Positions 52,915 through 61,698 of a stretch of DNA of 64,000 nt are shown one piece after another. The DNA is from Mycobacteriales bacterium (GTDB taxonomy: Bacteria > Actinomycetota > Actinomycetes > Mycobacteriales > Mycobacteriaceae). The position numbers were made by a program, and so were the translations under genes. The first letter of the stretch is position 1; every line of letters starts with the position of its first letter. Location of the stretch: positions 62,001-126,000 of the forward strand of contig JAHABL010000008.1 in the NCBI GenBank assembly GCA_018376445.1. Direction: 5' to 3'. The notes below the pieces were generated by a model that saw only the letters and a program-made list of their open reading frames with translations, made no database searches and was not told where the DNA came from.

Positions 52915-54483
52915 CTAGTCGTCCTTTTTGTCCTTATCGTCTTCGTCGGTGTCGACAATGCCAGTGCGCAGCGGGGGCTTGCGGGTACTGATGTGCCCCA
53001 CGATGTCTCCGGTAGCGTCGTTCTGCAGCATTGTATCGATGAGGTCGTCGGTACCGGTTCGAGCTGTCCCTTTCGCTATCTCAGTAGAAGCACCTGCCGG
53101 GGCACCTGCTTCGGCAGCGTCAGTGGTGGAGCCACCATCTGCAGGAGGAGTGGTACGGCCATCCTGCACCAAGCTACGGAGGCTGCCAGAGCGCTGACGC
53201 AGCCAGCGAGCCATCTTCGTTTCGGGCTGAGCAGCAGGCTGTTCCTTCACCACGATCTTCGCCCGTTCATCCCATGACTCCACGATATAGCGGATGACAA
53301 CGGCGATAATGGCGGCACAGGGCACTGCCAGGAAGGCACCGACAATACCGTAGAGGGTGCCGCCAGCGGAGACCACGAGCAGCACGATTACGGGGTGCAG
53401 GTTCATCGCGTTGGACTGCAGGATGGGGGAGAGGACGTTACCTTCCAACTGCTGTACAACCAGAATAATGACGAGCATGATGATGCCGGCTTTGAGGGAG
53501 ACGCCCACCGAAGCTACGAGGACTGCCAAGAAGCCAGAGACGAAAGCACCTACGATGGGGATGAAGCCGCCCATGAAGGTGATGAGTGCCAATGGACCAG
53601 CGAGTGGCACACCCAACACCACCATGCCAATACCGATGAACGTGGCGTCGATAGCAGACACGATGCCCTGGGTACGGATAAAGCCGCCGAGGGTGCTCCA
53701 GCAGCGGAGGGAGAGCTCTTCGATATGTGCGGAGGCAGGCATGCCAACGACTCGTTTCACCCACGGCAGAGCCTTCGACCCGTCCTTCAGGAAGAAGAAG
53801 CACAGCATCAAAGTGATGACCAAGGTTACGAGCACGGTGGAGGCAGCAGACACTCCGTTAATGGCAGCAGAAGCGATCTGACTAGCGGAGGACTGGATCT
53901 TTTCTGTCACCGTCGCCACAACTCGGTCGAGTTGCGCTTGGTTGACGTTGAAGGGCGGGCCGAGCAGCCAATCCTGCAGGCTGCGGACTCCCTTGACAGT
54001 CTTTTGTGAGAGCGGTCCCACCTGGGAAGCGACGCTCGGGGCAATGGCAGAAAGAATGCCGGTGACGACACCGAGTACGACTAGGAGTGCACCGAGGGAT
54101 GCCAGCCAGCTGGGAACTTTGTGGTTAATCAGCCAGCGGACGGGGGGCCAGAGAGCTGAGCAGATAATGAGTGCGAGGATGGTGGGCAGCAGGCCTACCC
54201 AAATGAATTGGCAGAGCTTGTAAAGGATATAGCCGGCGGCGACGACCAGGATGAACCGGAGGCACCACATTGCCAAGGAGCGGAGGTCCTGCCCGATGAC
54301 AGCGGAACGACTGGTGGCCTGCATACGCTTGGACGAGGGATGCTCCCGCTCGTCCTTTTTGTCCTTTTTCTCGTTGTTGTCAGAAGAGGATGACGAGGAC
54401 GAGTCCTTCTTCTTGTCGTCCTCGGAGGCGAAAACAGAGATGGCCTTCTCCACCAGTTCTGGTTTGCTGGATTTATCAGACAT
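52915..54483 (-). CDS. AI-2E family transporter
   Basis: 522 residues, about eight hydrophobic segments over 70-415 in the AI-2E exporter/PerM arrangement, with PLAGPLALITFMGGFIPIVGAFVSGFLAVL typical of the family. Flanked by low-complexity charged tails: residues 17-55 are Ser/Lys/Asp rich and the last 110 are Ala/Thr/Asp rich. Substrate unknown; members export AI-2 or exchange sodium. ATG 54483 chosen; an in-frame start eight codons upstream lies near the hairpin. Confidence 0.88.
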   Translation of the reverse strand: MSDKSSKPELVEKAISVFASEDDKKKDSSSSSSSDNNEKKDKKDEREHPSSKRMQATSRSAVIGQDLRSLAMWCLRFILVVAAGYILYKLCQFIWVGLLPTILALIICSALWPPVRWLINHKVPSWLASLGALLVVLGVVTGILSAIAPSVASQVGPLSQKTVKGVRSLQDWLLGPPFNVNQAQLDRVVATVTEKIQSSASQIASAAINGVSAASTVLVTLVITLMLCFFFLKDGSKALPWVKRVVGMPASAHIEELSLRCWSTLGGFIRTQGIVSAIDATFIGIGMVVLGVPLAGPLALITFMGGFIPIVGAFVSGFLAVLVASVGVSLKAGIIMLVIILVVQQLEGNVLSPILQSNAMNLHPVIVLLVVSAGGTLYGIVGAFLAVPCAAIIAVVIRYIVESWDERAKIVVKEQPAAQPETKMARWLRQRSGSLRSLVQDGRTTPPADGGSTTDAAEAGAPAGASTEIAKGTARTGTDDLIDTMLQNDATGDIVGHISTRKPPLRTGIVDTDEDDKDKKDD

Positions 54484-54502
54484 TCGGGTCTCTCTAGTGA
54501 GT

Positions 54503-54544
54503 CCCACTACCGCATGCCTCCGGGAGGAGGCATGCGGTAGTGGG
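54503..54544 (-). terminator. Terminator of the metP-metS pair
   Basis: Perfect 19-bp stem (54503-54521 with 54526-54544) and a four-base loop, the strongest hairpin in the window. It lies 35 bases after the metS stop and just before the AI-2E gene. Confidence 0.88.
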
Positions 54545-54578
54545 TACTATGAACAATCTGTTCTATTGTACGTGTGAT

Positions 54579-54698
54579 TTATTCGTCATTGTCAGCCGTA
54601 GTGTCTGGATGGCGGACCAAGTGGATGCTGCTAGCGAGCAGACCGCCCCAAATGATGACGAGGAACAACACCATCATGACGATGGATCCTGCGCTCAT
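54579..54698 (-). CDS. metS: MetS-type small subunit of an NSS transporter
   Basis: 39 residues, MSAGSIVMMVLFLVIIWGGL then a short polar acidic tail: one membrane segment, as in the MetS subunit needed by the Corynebacterium glutamicum methionine/alanine importer MetPS. Its ATG overlaps the metP stop (ATGA), so translation is coupled. Confidence 0.82.
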   Translation of the reverse strand: MSAGSIVMMVLFLVIIWGGLLASSIHLVRHPDTTADNDE

Positions 54699-56323
54699 TT
54701 CTTTTCCTCCTCAATGTCGGCATCGGCCGCAGGAACAACATTCAGCTGCTCGGGGTGATGTTTCGCGAGCCATTGTCGGTAGTAGGGATGCTGGTACTCA
54801 GTAGTTAATTCGGGGGTGAAGAGTGGCCCATCAAGGTGCACCACCCGGTCACTCCACTTGAAAGCGGTCAGGACAATGGCAAACACCAGCGCGAAGAGAA
54901 TGCTGCCCCATCCAAAAGCAGTGAGGAACCAGGTGGGGTAATTGTCATAGCCATGTCGGATGATGGTGGAGAATTCGACGAAGAGCATCCAGGCCAGTGC
55001 AACCGGCGTGATGATAGAGATGCACACGTTCCACCATTTACCCACCGGCAGGGAGGACACCGAGATGAGGTGCTTGTGGAGCTCTTCGACGCGCCGGTAG
55101 ACCCAGGCGATAAGAATTAAGGTCACGAGTGCGTTGAGGGCAATGCCGTTGTTAATGAACTTGTCCACCACGGAGAGAACATTGACGCCCGAGGTGGTAG
55201 CAAAGAGAACGACGGAAATGATGGCCATGGGGATACCGGTGATGAGAACCGCCGGCACACGCCGCAATCCGAACTTGTCCTGGAATGCAGCGGCAACCAC
55301 TTCTACCAGGCTGATGGAGGACGTAAGTCCGGCTAACACCAGGCTGAGGAAGAAGAGGACACCGAAGATTGGACCGCCTGGCATCTGGGAGATAACCGAG
55401 GGAAAGGCGATGAAGGCGAGCCCGATACCGTTGGCTGCAACGTTATCTACGCTCGTGCCCTGCTGATGGGCGAGGAAGCCGAGTGCTGCGAACACGCAGA
55501 TGCCGGCGAGCACTTGGAAAGACGTCGTAGCGAAAGCGACAACCAGACTGGAGCCCGCAAGGTCGGTGCGCCGCTTCAGGTAGGAGCTGTAGGTGATCAT
55601 GATGCCGTAGCCCACGGAGAGTGAGAAGAAGATCTGGCTATAGGCGGCAATCCACACTTCGCCATCTGTCAGCAAATTCCAGTTTGCGTGGAAGAACACT
55701 TCGAGGCCGTCAGCAGCACCTGCTAGGAAGAGGGAGCGGACGACCAGAACGAGGAAGAGAACAGCGAGCAACGGGACGAAAAACTTGGACATATTGCCCA
55801 CGCCATTCTGAACACCGAAGGCGAGAGTTCCGACGGTAATGACCCAGACGATGATGAGGGGGATCAGGACAGCCGGGACAAAGTCCATGCTCAGCGAGCT
55901 TTGGGCCTGTAGGAAGCCCTGGTTAAAGAAGGTAGCGGGGTCGCTTCCCCATGCCTCCTTCACCGAGTACACCGTGTACGCGCAGGACCACGCGATGATG
56001 ACGGAGTAGTAGCAGGCGATGACAAAACAGATTCCGACTTGGAACCATCCCAATGCCTCAGTCCGCTTGGCGAAGCGGCGGAAGGTGAGGGGTGCGCCGC
56101 CCCGATAGCGGTGCCCCAATGCGTAGTCCAAGAAGAGCATCGGGATACCCGCGGTGAGCAGTGCTACCAGGAACGGGATGAGGAAGGCACCACCCCCGTT
56201 TTGGTACGCAACGTAGGGGAAACGCCAGATACTGCCGAGGCCAATGGCCGAGCCGATGGCAGCCAGAATGAAGACTGAGCGCTTGGAGAAAGTCTCGCGC
56301 TGGGCTGGTGTTTTACTACTCAT
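54695..56323 (-). CDS. metP: NSS family sodium-coupled amino-acid transporter, MetP-like
   Basis: 542 residues, about 12 hydrophobic segments. FILAAIGSAIGLGSIWRFPYVAYQNGGGAFLIPF at 18-51 is the LeuT-family sodium and substrate site in the first segments. The tiny MetS partner follows with overlap, so methionine/alanine import is the best guess. A second, divergent copy lies directly upstream (56475-58082). AGGA precedes the ATG. Confidence 0.9.
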   Translation of the reverse strand: MSSKTPAQRETFSKRSVFILAAIGSAIGLGSIWRFPYVAYQNGGGAFLIPFLVALLTAGIPMLFLDYALGHRYRGGAPLTFRRFAKRTEALGWFQVGICFVIACYYSVIIAWSCAYTVYSVKEAWGSDPATFFNQGFLQAQSSLSMDFVPAVLIPLIIVWVITVGTLAFGVQNGVGNMSKFFVPLLAVLFLVLVVRSLFLAGAADGLEVFFHANWNLLTDGEVWIAAYSQIFFSLSVGYGIMITYSSYLKRRTDLAGSSLVVAFATTSFQVLAGICVFAALGFLAHQQGTSVDNVAANGIGLAFIAFPSVISQMPGGPIFGVLFFLSLVLAGLTSSISLVEVVAAAFQDKFGLRRVPAVLITGIPMAIISVVLFATTSGVNVLSVVDKFINNGIALNALVTLILIAWVYRRVEELHKHLISVSSLPVGKWWNVCISIITPVALAWMLFVEFSTIIRHGYDNYPTWFLTAFGWGSILFALVFAIVLTAFKWSDRVVHLDGPLFTPELTTEYQHPYYRQWLAKHHPEQLNVVPAADADIEEEKK

Positions 56324-56474
56324 GCATATCCTGACGGGTCGGGGGAATGGCTGCGGGGTTCGTCACCAGTGCGTTCTCTCAACGTATGGCGGAGGGCAAA
56401 ATGCCTGAACAGAAGCATGGGAGCCTAAGCGGATGAGGCAGCTCGCTCCTGAAAAAGTAAAACCCCGTTTCATC

Positions 56475-58082
56475 TTATGCTGGGGGGTCCTGGGTGACAG
56501 CATTTTCTCCGCCGTGAGTTTCACCGTGGCACCGCTGTACACAGTCCTCTTCGGGCCGGCGAACCGCCCCTTTGTCCACGTCAGCGGCAGCTGGCCACGG
56601 TACAAGTGGCAGGAGGAGGGAGATGATGAAGAAGCACAGAATGGGCAGCCAACCGAAGGCGAGTAGTGCCCACTGGGGGTAGTTCCCGTAGCCCTCCGTG
56701 ATGATGGAGTGCACTTCAGTAGCCAGAATGATGAGTAAAACGGCGGGGGTGAGTAGTGAAACGCAGAAGCGCCATGGCCACCCTACGCGACGTGAAGAGA
56801 GGGCGTTGAGGTGTGTCTGCAGGATGGGGAGGTGATGGAGCCCCCAACTGATCGTCATCATGGCGACAATGGCGGCACTGACAATACCGATGGAGCACAC
56901 GAACTTGTCGAAGATGTCGAGAGTGCTGGAACCCGTGGAGGTAGGGAAGAGGAGGATCGAGGCAATGAGGAGGGGCAGGATGACGGCGGTGGCGGCAGCC
57001 CAGCGGGCCAAGCCGAACTTGTCTCGAATCGCGGCGATGCACACCTCCACCACAGAAATTTGCGAGGTTAGGCCGGCGATGGCGAGGCATCCAAAGAACA
57101 CCACACCGAACACGGTGCCACCGGGCATGTGCGAAATGATGGTGGGGAAGGCGATGAATGCTAGGCTGATGCCGCCTTCTGCAACATCTCCTACCTGCTG
57201 CCCGGAACTCACTGCGAGGAAGCCGAGAGTGGCGAAGACGCCGATACCTGCTAAGGCTTCGAAGGACGAGTTGGCGAAAGCCACCATATATCCCGTGCCC
57301 ACCAGGTTCGTTTTGCGCTTGAGGTAGGAGCTGTAGGTAATCATGACGGCGAAGCCGACATTCAGAGAGAAGAAAATCTGGCCGTAAGCGGCAATCCACA
57401 CTGCTGGATGTAGAAGAGACTCCCATTTCGGGGTGAAGAAGACGTTGAGACCCTCAGTGGCGCCGGGCAGGAAGAGTGCGCGAATAACGAGGCAAGCGAA
57501 GAGGATGACGAGTACAGGCACGAAAACGCGGTTGAGGCGGCCGATGCCGTTTTCTACTCCGAGAACCATGACGATGCCAATAACGCCCCACACCAGGAGA
57601 AGAGGGATGAGGAGGTTCGGCACCATGTGGAGCCCGAAGCCGTCTGTTTTGTGAAGGAAAGAGTTGTTGAAGAAACGTGCCGGGTCGTCACCCCATTCTT
57701 GGCGGAAGCTGTAGCCTACGTAGCGGACTGCCCAGGCGATGATGATGGGGTAGTAGAGGGCGATGAGGAATGCGACAAATACTTGGAACCAGCCGGCGAA
57801 TTCACCCCATTTGCTGATACGGCGGAAGGCCAGCGGCCCGGATCCACGGTAGCGGTGTCCTAATGAGTATTCGAGCATGAGCATCGGGATGCCGGCAGTG
57901 AGCAGTGCGCACAGATAGGGGATGAGGAAGGCGCCACCCCCGTTTTGGTAGGCGACGTAGGGGAAGCGCCAGATGTTGCCAAGACCCACGGCAGATCCTA
58001 TAGTCGCCATAATGAACACTGAACGGCGTGAGAACGTCTCGCGGGGGGCGGGCGTTGAGTGGTCTGTGTTAGCTGCAGTCAC
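56475..58082 (-). CDS. NSS family sodium-coupled amino-acid transporter, second copy
   Basis: 535 residues, 12 hydrophobic segments; N-terminal block FIMATIGSAVGLGNIWRFPYVAYQNGGGAFLIPY is nearly the same as in the neighbour, so they are tandem paralogs. The last 45 residues (AAADVDKGAVRRPEEDC onward) share nothing with the neighbour's tail and no MetS-like frame follows, so the 3' end may have been altered by a frameshift. GTG start seven bases after TATTGT. Substrate unknown. Confidence 0.87.
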   Translation of the reverse strand: MTAANTDHSTPAPRETFSRRSVFIMATIGSAVGLGNIWRFPYVAYQNGGGAFLIPYLCALLTAGIPMLMLEYSLGHRYRGSGPLAFRRISKWGEFAGWFQVFVAFLIALYYPIIIAWAVRYVGYSFRQEWGDDPARFFNNSFLHKTDGFGLHMVPNLLIPLLLVWGVIGIVMVLGVENGIGRLNRVFVPVLVILFACLVIRALFLPGATEGLNVFFTPKWESLLHPAVWIAAYGQIFFSLNVGFAVMITYSSYLKRKTNLVGTGYMVAFANSSFEALAGIGVFATLGFLAVSSGQQVGDVAEGGISLAFIAFPTIISHMPGGTVFGVVFFGCLAIAGLTSQISVVEVCIAAIRDKFGLARWAAATAVILPLLIASILLFPTSTGSSTLDIFDKFVCSIGIVSAAIVAMMTISWGLHHLPILQTHLNALSSRRVGWPWRFCVSLLTPAVLLIILATEVHSIITEGYGNYPQWALLAFGWLPILCFFIISLLLPLVPWPAAADVDKGAVRRPEEDCVQRCHGETHGGENAVTQDPPA

Positions 58083-58089
58083 CCTTGTA

Positions 58090-58095
58090 ACAATA
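58090..58095 (-). promoter_or_regulatory. -10 box of the second NSS gene (leaderless type)
   Basis: TATTGT on the minus strand ends seven bases before the GTG. On the plus strand TAGAGT at 58125-58130 ends eight bases before the ychF GTG, so both divergent promoters fit in 56 bases. Confidence 0.45.
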
Positions 58096-58138
58096 GCGGT
58101 AGAGGTGATTGCGCAGGTACCAGGTAGAGTAAAGAACT

Positions 58139-59221
58139 GTGAGCCTTACTCTTGGAATTGTTGGTCTGCCCAACGTGGGCAAGTCGACCCTATTTAATGC
58201 CCTAACCAAAAACGACGTGCTGGCAGCGAACTATCCCTTCGCCACTATCGAACCTAATGTGGGTGTGGTGGAGCTGCCGGATGCTCGGCTGCCCAAGTTG
58301 CAGGAGATGTTTAATGCCAAGCGCATTGTGCCTGCCACGGTGTCGTTTGTCGACATTGCCGGCATTGTGAAGGGTGCTTCGGAGGGCGAAGGCCTGGGCA
58401 ATAAGTTCCTCGCCAATATTCGCGATTCGGATGCGATCTGCCAGGTAGTGCGTGTTTTCAGTGATCCTGACGTGGTGCACGTGGCGGGCAAGGTAGACCC
58501 TCTTGATGATATTCAGGTGATTGAAACTGAGCTCATCATTGCGGATCTGCAGACCCTTGAGAAGGCATTGCCGCGTCTCACAAAGCAGGCAAAGCAGGAC
58601 AAGTCCCTGCAGAAGCAGGTGGCGGAAGTAGAGAAAGCACAGGCGATTTTGGAGAACGGGGACACGATCTTCTCTCGTGCAGATGAGGTTGATGGCGATC
58701 TCCTCTACGAATTACACCTGTTGACAACCAAGCCCTTCCTTTATGTGTTCAATGCGGACGAGTCCATCCTCACGGATGAGGCACGTAAGCAGGAACTGCG
58801 TGAGCAGGTTGCCCCCGCAGAGGCTATTTTCCTGGACGCTAAGGTAGAAGCGGAGCTGGTGGAGCTGGATGACGAGGATGCTCTTGAGCTCCTGGAGTCC
58901 ATTGGCCAGGATGAACCCGGTTTGGCCCAGCTGGCGCGGGCTGGTTTCCACACGCTTGGCCTCCAGACGTATCTCACTGCCGGGGAGAAGGAAGTCCGGG
59001 CGTGGACGATTCACCAAGGTGATACCGCGCCGAAGGCGGCCGGTGTCATCCACAGTGACTTCGAAAAGGGCTTCATTAAAGCCGAAATTGTGTCCTACGA
59101 CGACCTCATTGAGCATGGTTCCATCAACGACTGCCGGGCTGCTGGTAAGGTCCGCATCGAGGGCAAGGACTATATCATGCAGGAAGGTGACGTCGTGGAG
59201 TTTCGTTTCAATGTAACCTGA
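58139..59221 (+). CDS. ychF: Redox-regulated ATPase YchF/OLA1
   Basis: 360 residues. P-loop GLPNVGKSTLFNAL at about 7-20, DIAGIVKGASEGEGLGNKFL, a coiled-coil insertion (about 140-185) and the C-terminal TGS domain ending in the family motif DYIMQEGDVVEFRFNV. It prefers ATP and associates with ribosomes. GTG start. Last gene of the conserved backbone; the recombinase begins 20 bases after its stop. Confidence 0.96.
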   Translation: MSLTLGIVGLPNVGKSTLFNALTKNDVLAANYPFATIEPNVGVVELPDARLPKLQEMFNAKRIVPATVSFVDIAGIVKGASEGEGLGNKFLANIRDSDAICQVVRVFSDPDVVHVAGKVDPLDDIQVIETELIIADLQTLEKALPRLTKQAKQDKSLQKQVAEVEKAQAILENGDTIFSRADEVDGDLLYELHLLTTKPFLYVFNADESILTDEARKQELREQVAPAEAIFLDAKVEAELVELDDEDALELLESIGQDEPGLAQLARAGFHTLGLQTYLTAGEKEVRAWTIHQGDTAPKAAGVIHSDFEKGFIKAEIVSYDDLIEHGSINDCRAAGKVRIEGKDYIMQEGDVVEFRFNVT

Positions 59222-59228
59222 GGCGCGC

Positions 59229-59234
59229 TAGTGT
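59229..59234 (+). promoter_or_regulatory. -10 box of the serine recombinase (leaderless type)
   Basis: TAGTGT ends seven bases before the ATG. It is also part of CGCTA-GTGT-TAGCG, a small inverted repeat that could be a recombination or operator site. Confidence 0.45.
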
Positions 59235-59241
59235 TAGCGGC

Positions 59242-60753
59242 ATGACAACACGTGCTGCTATTTACCTCCGTATCTCGCTCGATGCTGCCATGGACGGCCT
59301 CGCCATCGACCGGCAGCGCCAGGACTGCGAAGCCCTTGCCGAGCAACGCGGCTGGGACGTCGTGCATACCTACGTCGATCAGTCGATCTCCGCGTCGAAG
59401 AAGGACGTGGACCGCCCCGACTACGACGCGATGGTGGCGTCCTTTGAGCGCGGCGAGATCGACGCGATCATTTGCTGGGACCTCGACCGCCTCACACGGC
59501 AGCCCTGGCAGCTCGAAGAGTGGATCGACAGGGCAGAGGAGCAGGGGCTGAAACTCGTCACTGCGAACGGTGATGCTGACCTTGCCACCGACGGCGGCAG
59601 AATGTACGCGCGCATCAAAGCAGCCGTGGCACGCGGCGAGATCGAGCGAAAGAGCATGCGCCAGTCTCGTGCGCAACAGCAACGCGCCGAGCAGGGCCGC
59701 TGGTACTCCGGCGGTGTGCGCCCTATCGGCTACACCTCCACCGGCGAGATCATTCCATCCGAAGCCGCCGCCGTGCTCGGTATGTTCCGCGCTGTCGAGA
59801 GGGGCAACTCCATGCGCGACATTGCGCGCGCCTTATCTGGGGTCGATCAACCGGGCTTGCCGGATATCCCGACCACGCCGCGCCATATGTACACCGTGGT
59901 CACAGAGCGCAACGCTCGACGCCGCGCTGAAGGCCAGGAAGAAAAGCCGGTTCCCGACGCGCAGCCGTGGGCCTACACGTCGTTGCACTCGATCCTGCGC
60001 AACCCCGTGTATGCGGGTTACTCCACTTATAAGAAGGCCAAGCGCAAAGGCGTGAAGAACAAATACCGCCGTGTCACGCATATCGTCCGCGACCCCGATA
60101 CCGGCGAGCCGGTGAAAGGGCAGTGGGAGCCGATCGTCACACCAGATCTGTGGTGGCGCGTGCAGAACGTGCTCGACGATCCCGACCGGCTGACCAACAA
60201 GGAGCGCCGGAACACTCGCCGCCATCTCGGCTCGGGTCTGTATGTCTGCGACGAGTGTGGCAACCCCGTGCGCACACATGCCGACCGCTACCGCTGCGCC
60301 GCCTGTGGATTAGTGCGCACACATAGCGTCGATGATTTTGTGCTCGCCGTGATCCGCGCCCGCCTTGGCCGTGACGACCTGGCGGACCTGCTGCCGACTG
60401 TGGACGACGACGAGGTCAACGCCATCGACGACGAACTCGCTGAGCTTCGCGCAAAGCTCGCCCGCGTCCAGGCTGACTACGATGAGGAGCTTATCGAGGC
60501 CCGTGACCTCAAGCGCGCGCGAAACCGTTATGAGCCGCAGATCGAGAAACTCGAAACGCGCCGTGCCCGTCTTGCTGGCGCATCGGCGCTGCTCGACACA
60601 ACCGGCTACGCCTCGCCCGTGGATGCCTTCGACAACGCAGAGCTTGCCGTGCAGCGCCGAGTCATCAATACCCTGTGCCAGGTGCGCCTGCGCCGTGGCG
60701 TGCGCGGCACCAAGACCTTTAACCCTGAATCGGTGCAGATCGTGTGGAACTAG
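59242..60753 (+). CDS. Large serine recombinase / site-specific integrase
   Basis: 503 residues. Resolvase-type catalytic domain (about 4-150) with nucleophile Ser12 in YLRISLD and DLDRLTRQ; the recombinase domain (about 165-290, GVRPIGYTSTGEI and LRNPVYAGY); a zinc ribbon CDECG...CAACG at about 337-357; and a coiled-coil region (about 385-450). All parts of a phage or element integrase are intact. GC is higher than the backbone. No phage or transfer genes are attached; it directly follows ychF, and a tRNA fragment lies 170 bases downstream. Confidence 0.93.
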   Translation: MTTRAAIYLRISLDAAMDGLAIDRQRQDCEALAEQRGWDVVHTYVDQSISASKKDVDRPDYDAMVASFERGEIDAIICWDLDRLTRQPWQLEEWIDRAEEQGLKLVTANGDADLATDGGRMYARIKAAVARGEIERKSMRQSRAQQQRAEQGRWYSGGVRPIGYTSTGEIIPSEAAAVLGMFRAVERGNSMRDIARALSGVDQPGLPDIPTTPRHMYTVVTERNARRRAEGQEEKPVPDAQPWAYTSLHSILRNPVYAGYSTYKKAKRKGVKNKYRRVTHIVRDPDTGEPVKGQWEPIVTPDLWWRVQNVLDDPDRLTNKERRNTRRHLGSGLYVCDECGNPVRTHADRYRCAACGLVRTHSVDDFVLAVIRARLGRDDLADLLPTVDDDEVNAIDDELAELRAKLARVQADYDEELIEARDLKRARNRYEPQIEKLETRRARLAGASALLDTTGYASPVDAFDNAELAVQRRVINTLCQVRLRRGVRGTKTFNPESVQIVWN

Positions 60754-60811
60754 GTTGCAGTGTGTGACACGTCAACAATCGCGCGCATGCGCTGCGGCGC
60801 GCAAAGCTCTT

Positions 60812-60894
60812 ACGAAGGAACGCCACGGGAGCCGGCAGTTCGGGGGAGATCTGCCTTCGTGTATCGGGGGCGACACTGCTCAACCGTGGCGTTC
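60812..60894 (+). repeat. Interleaved inverted repeats downstream of the recombinase
   Basis: ACGAAGG (60812-60818) pairs with CCTTCGT (60854-60860), and GAACGCCACGG (60818-60828) with CCGTGGCGTTC (60884-60894). The order A-B-A'-B' would give a pseudoknot or two alternative folds in RNA, or paired protein sites in DNA. No gene seen in 60754-60922. Confidence 0.6.
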
Positions 60895-60922
60895 GCAGGA
60901 AGTATGACACGGCTCTTGTTAC

Positions 60923-60960
60923 CCCAGAGGTCGTAGGTTCGAATCCTGCCCCCGCTACCA
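60923..60960 (+). pseudogene. 3' fragment of a methionine-type tRNA
   Basis: CCCAGAGGTCG, then the T arm GTAGG-TTCGAAT-CCTGC, then CCCCGCT-A-CCA: the 3' half of a tRNA most like initiator tRNA-Met of actinobacteria, with encoded CCA. No D arm, acceptor 5' strand or proper anticodon loop lies upstream, so it is only a fragment, as left when an element recombines at a tRNA gene. Confidence 0.75.
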
Positions 60961-60966
60961 ACTTCC

Positions 60967-61000
60967 AAGCCCCTACCAGGAGAAACACTGGTAGGGGCTT
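60967..61000 (+). terminator. Terminator after the tRNA fragment
   Basis: AAGCCCCTACCAG pairs with CTGGTAGGGGCTT, 13 bp, eight-base loop, followed by TAGTTATTT. Typical intrinsic terminator, probably the one belonging to the tRNA. Confidence 0.85.
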
Positions 61001-61293
61001 TAGTTATTTCTCTTAAGGCGCACGTCCTGGGACTCAAATCGGGACTTTAGCGATGGCATTTTGTCACTTAAGCCGGTTTGGAAGTGATGGGGTTAAGTGA
61101 CAATTTTCGATTTTGTGACCTTGGATGACTGTGTCGTTTTGAGGAGTCGTCTGCACGGATTTCAGAAGTCCTCTGTACTATCGCCATCCACTCCGGAGAG
61201 GCCGCGGGCGTTCGTCCACTTCATCTGGAACGCGATTCGACAGAGCGCATTCAATACGATGGTCTTTTTCTCCCTGCGAAGGATGGGGGCAGT
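61001..61293. other. Unassigned region with an 11-bp inverted repeat
   Basis: No convincing gene. TTGTCACTTAA (61061-61071) and TTAAGTGACAA (61093-61103) form perfect arms 21 bases apart. A 66-codon open frame at 61097-61297 has no family features. It could be the end of a lost insertion element. Confidence 0.5.
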
Positions 61294-61698
61294 TTAGGGT
61301 ACCAGGGTGTTGACCAGATCGAGGAATTCCTCAGCGTAGGCAATTTGCTTGCGTAGCTTTTCGTAGCGGGTGCGCGTCTCCTCACGAATGTCGGCAAGGG
61401 TGGCCTTGGCATTACTCCGTGCCTGCTGTGCGGTATCACTGTCCTGCCCGCCATCTGAACTATGAAGAATCTCCGCAGCTTCCAGGAATTCCCGCATCTG
61501 ATCCAGAGTAAACCCCAGCGGTTTCATCCGTCGCACCAGCAAAACACGACGTACATCAGCCTCACTATAAAGCCTGAACCCACCAGGGCTACGCCCCGAT
61601 GGGGTAATCAGGCCGACGTTGTCATAATAACGCAAGGTGGGAATCGACAACCCCGTCTGGTCAACGACCTCGCCGATCTTGAAATTACTGTTTTGCAT
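61294..61698 (-). CDS. MerR family regulator
   Basis: 134 residues. Winged helix-turn-helix at 5-74 (KIGEVVDQTGLSIPTLRYYDNVGLI), then a long dimerisation helix with no cysteine or metal-binding end, so it is not a typical metal sensor such as CueR or SoxR. AAGGAGA precedes the ATG. Divergent from the SulP transporter, which it probably controls through the dyad at 61794-61810. Confidence 0.88.
   Translation of the reverse strand: MQNSNFKIGEVVDQTGLSIPTLRYYDNVGLITPSGRSPGGFRLYSEADVRRVLLVRRMKPLGFTLDQMREFLEAAEILHSSDGGQDSDTAQQARSNAKATLADIREETRTRYEKLRKQIAYAEEFLDLVNTLVP

Noticed and set aside
60719..61037. Minus-strand frames containing AGAGFEPTTSG and GGRIRTYDL
   Set aside because: These peptides are the well-known false translations of the antisense of tRNA 3' ends; here they cover the tRNA-Met fragment.
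61097..61297. 66-codon plus-strand open frame
   Set aside because: No ribosome site, no recognisable motif, and it overlaps the end of the MerR gene on the other strand.
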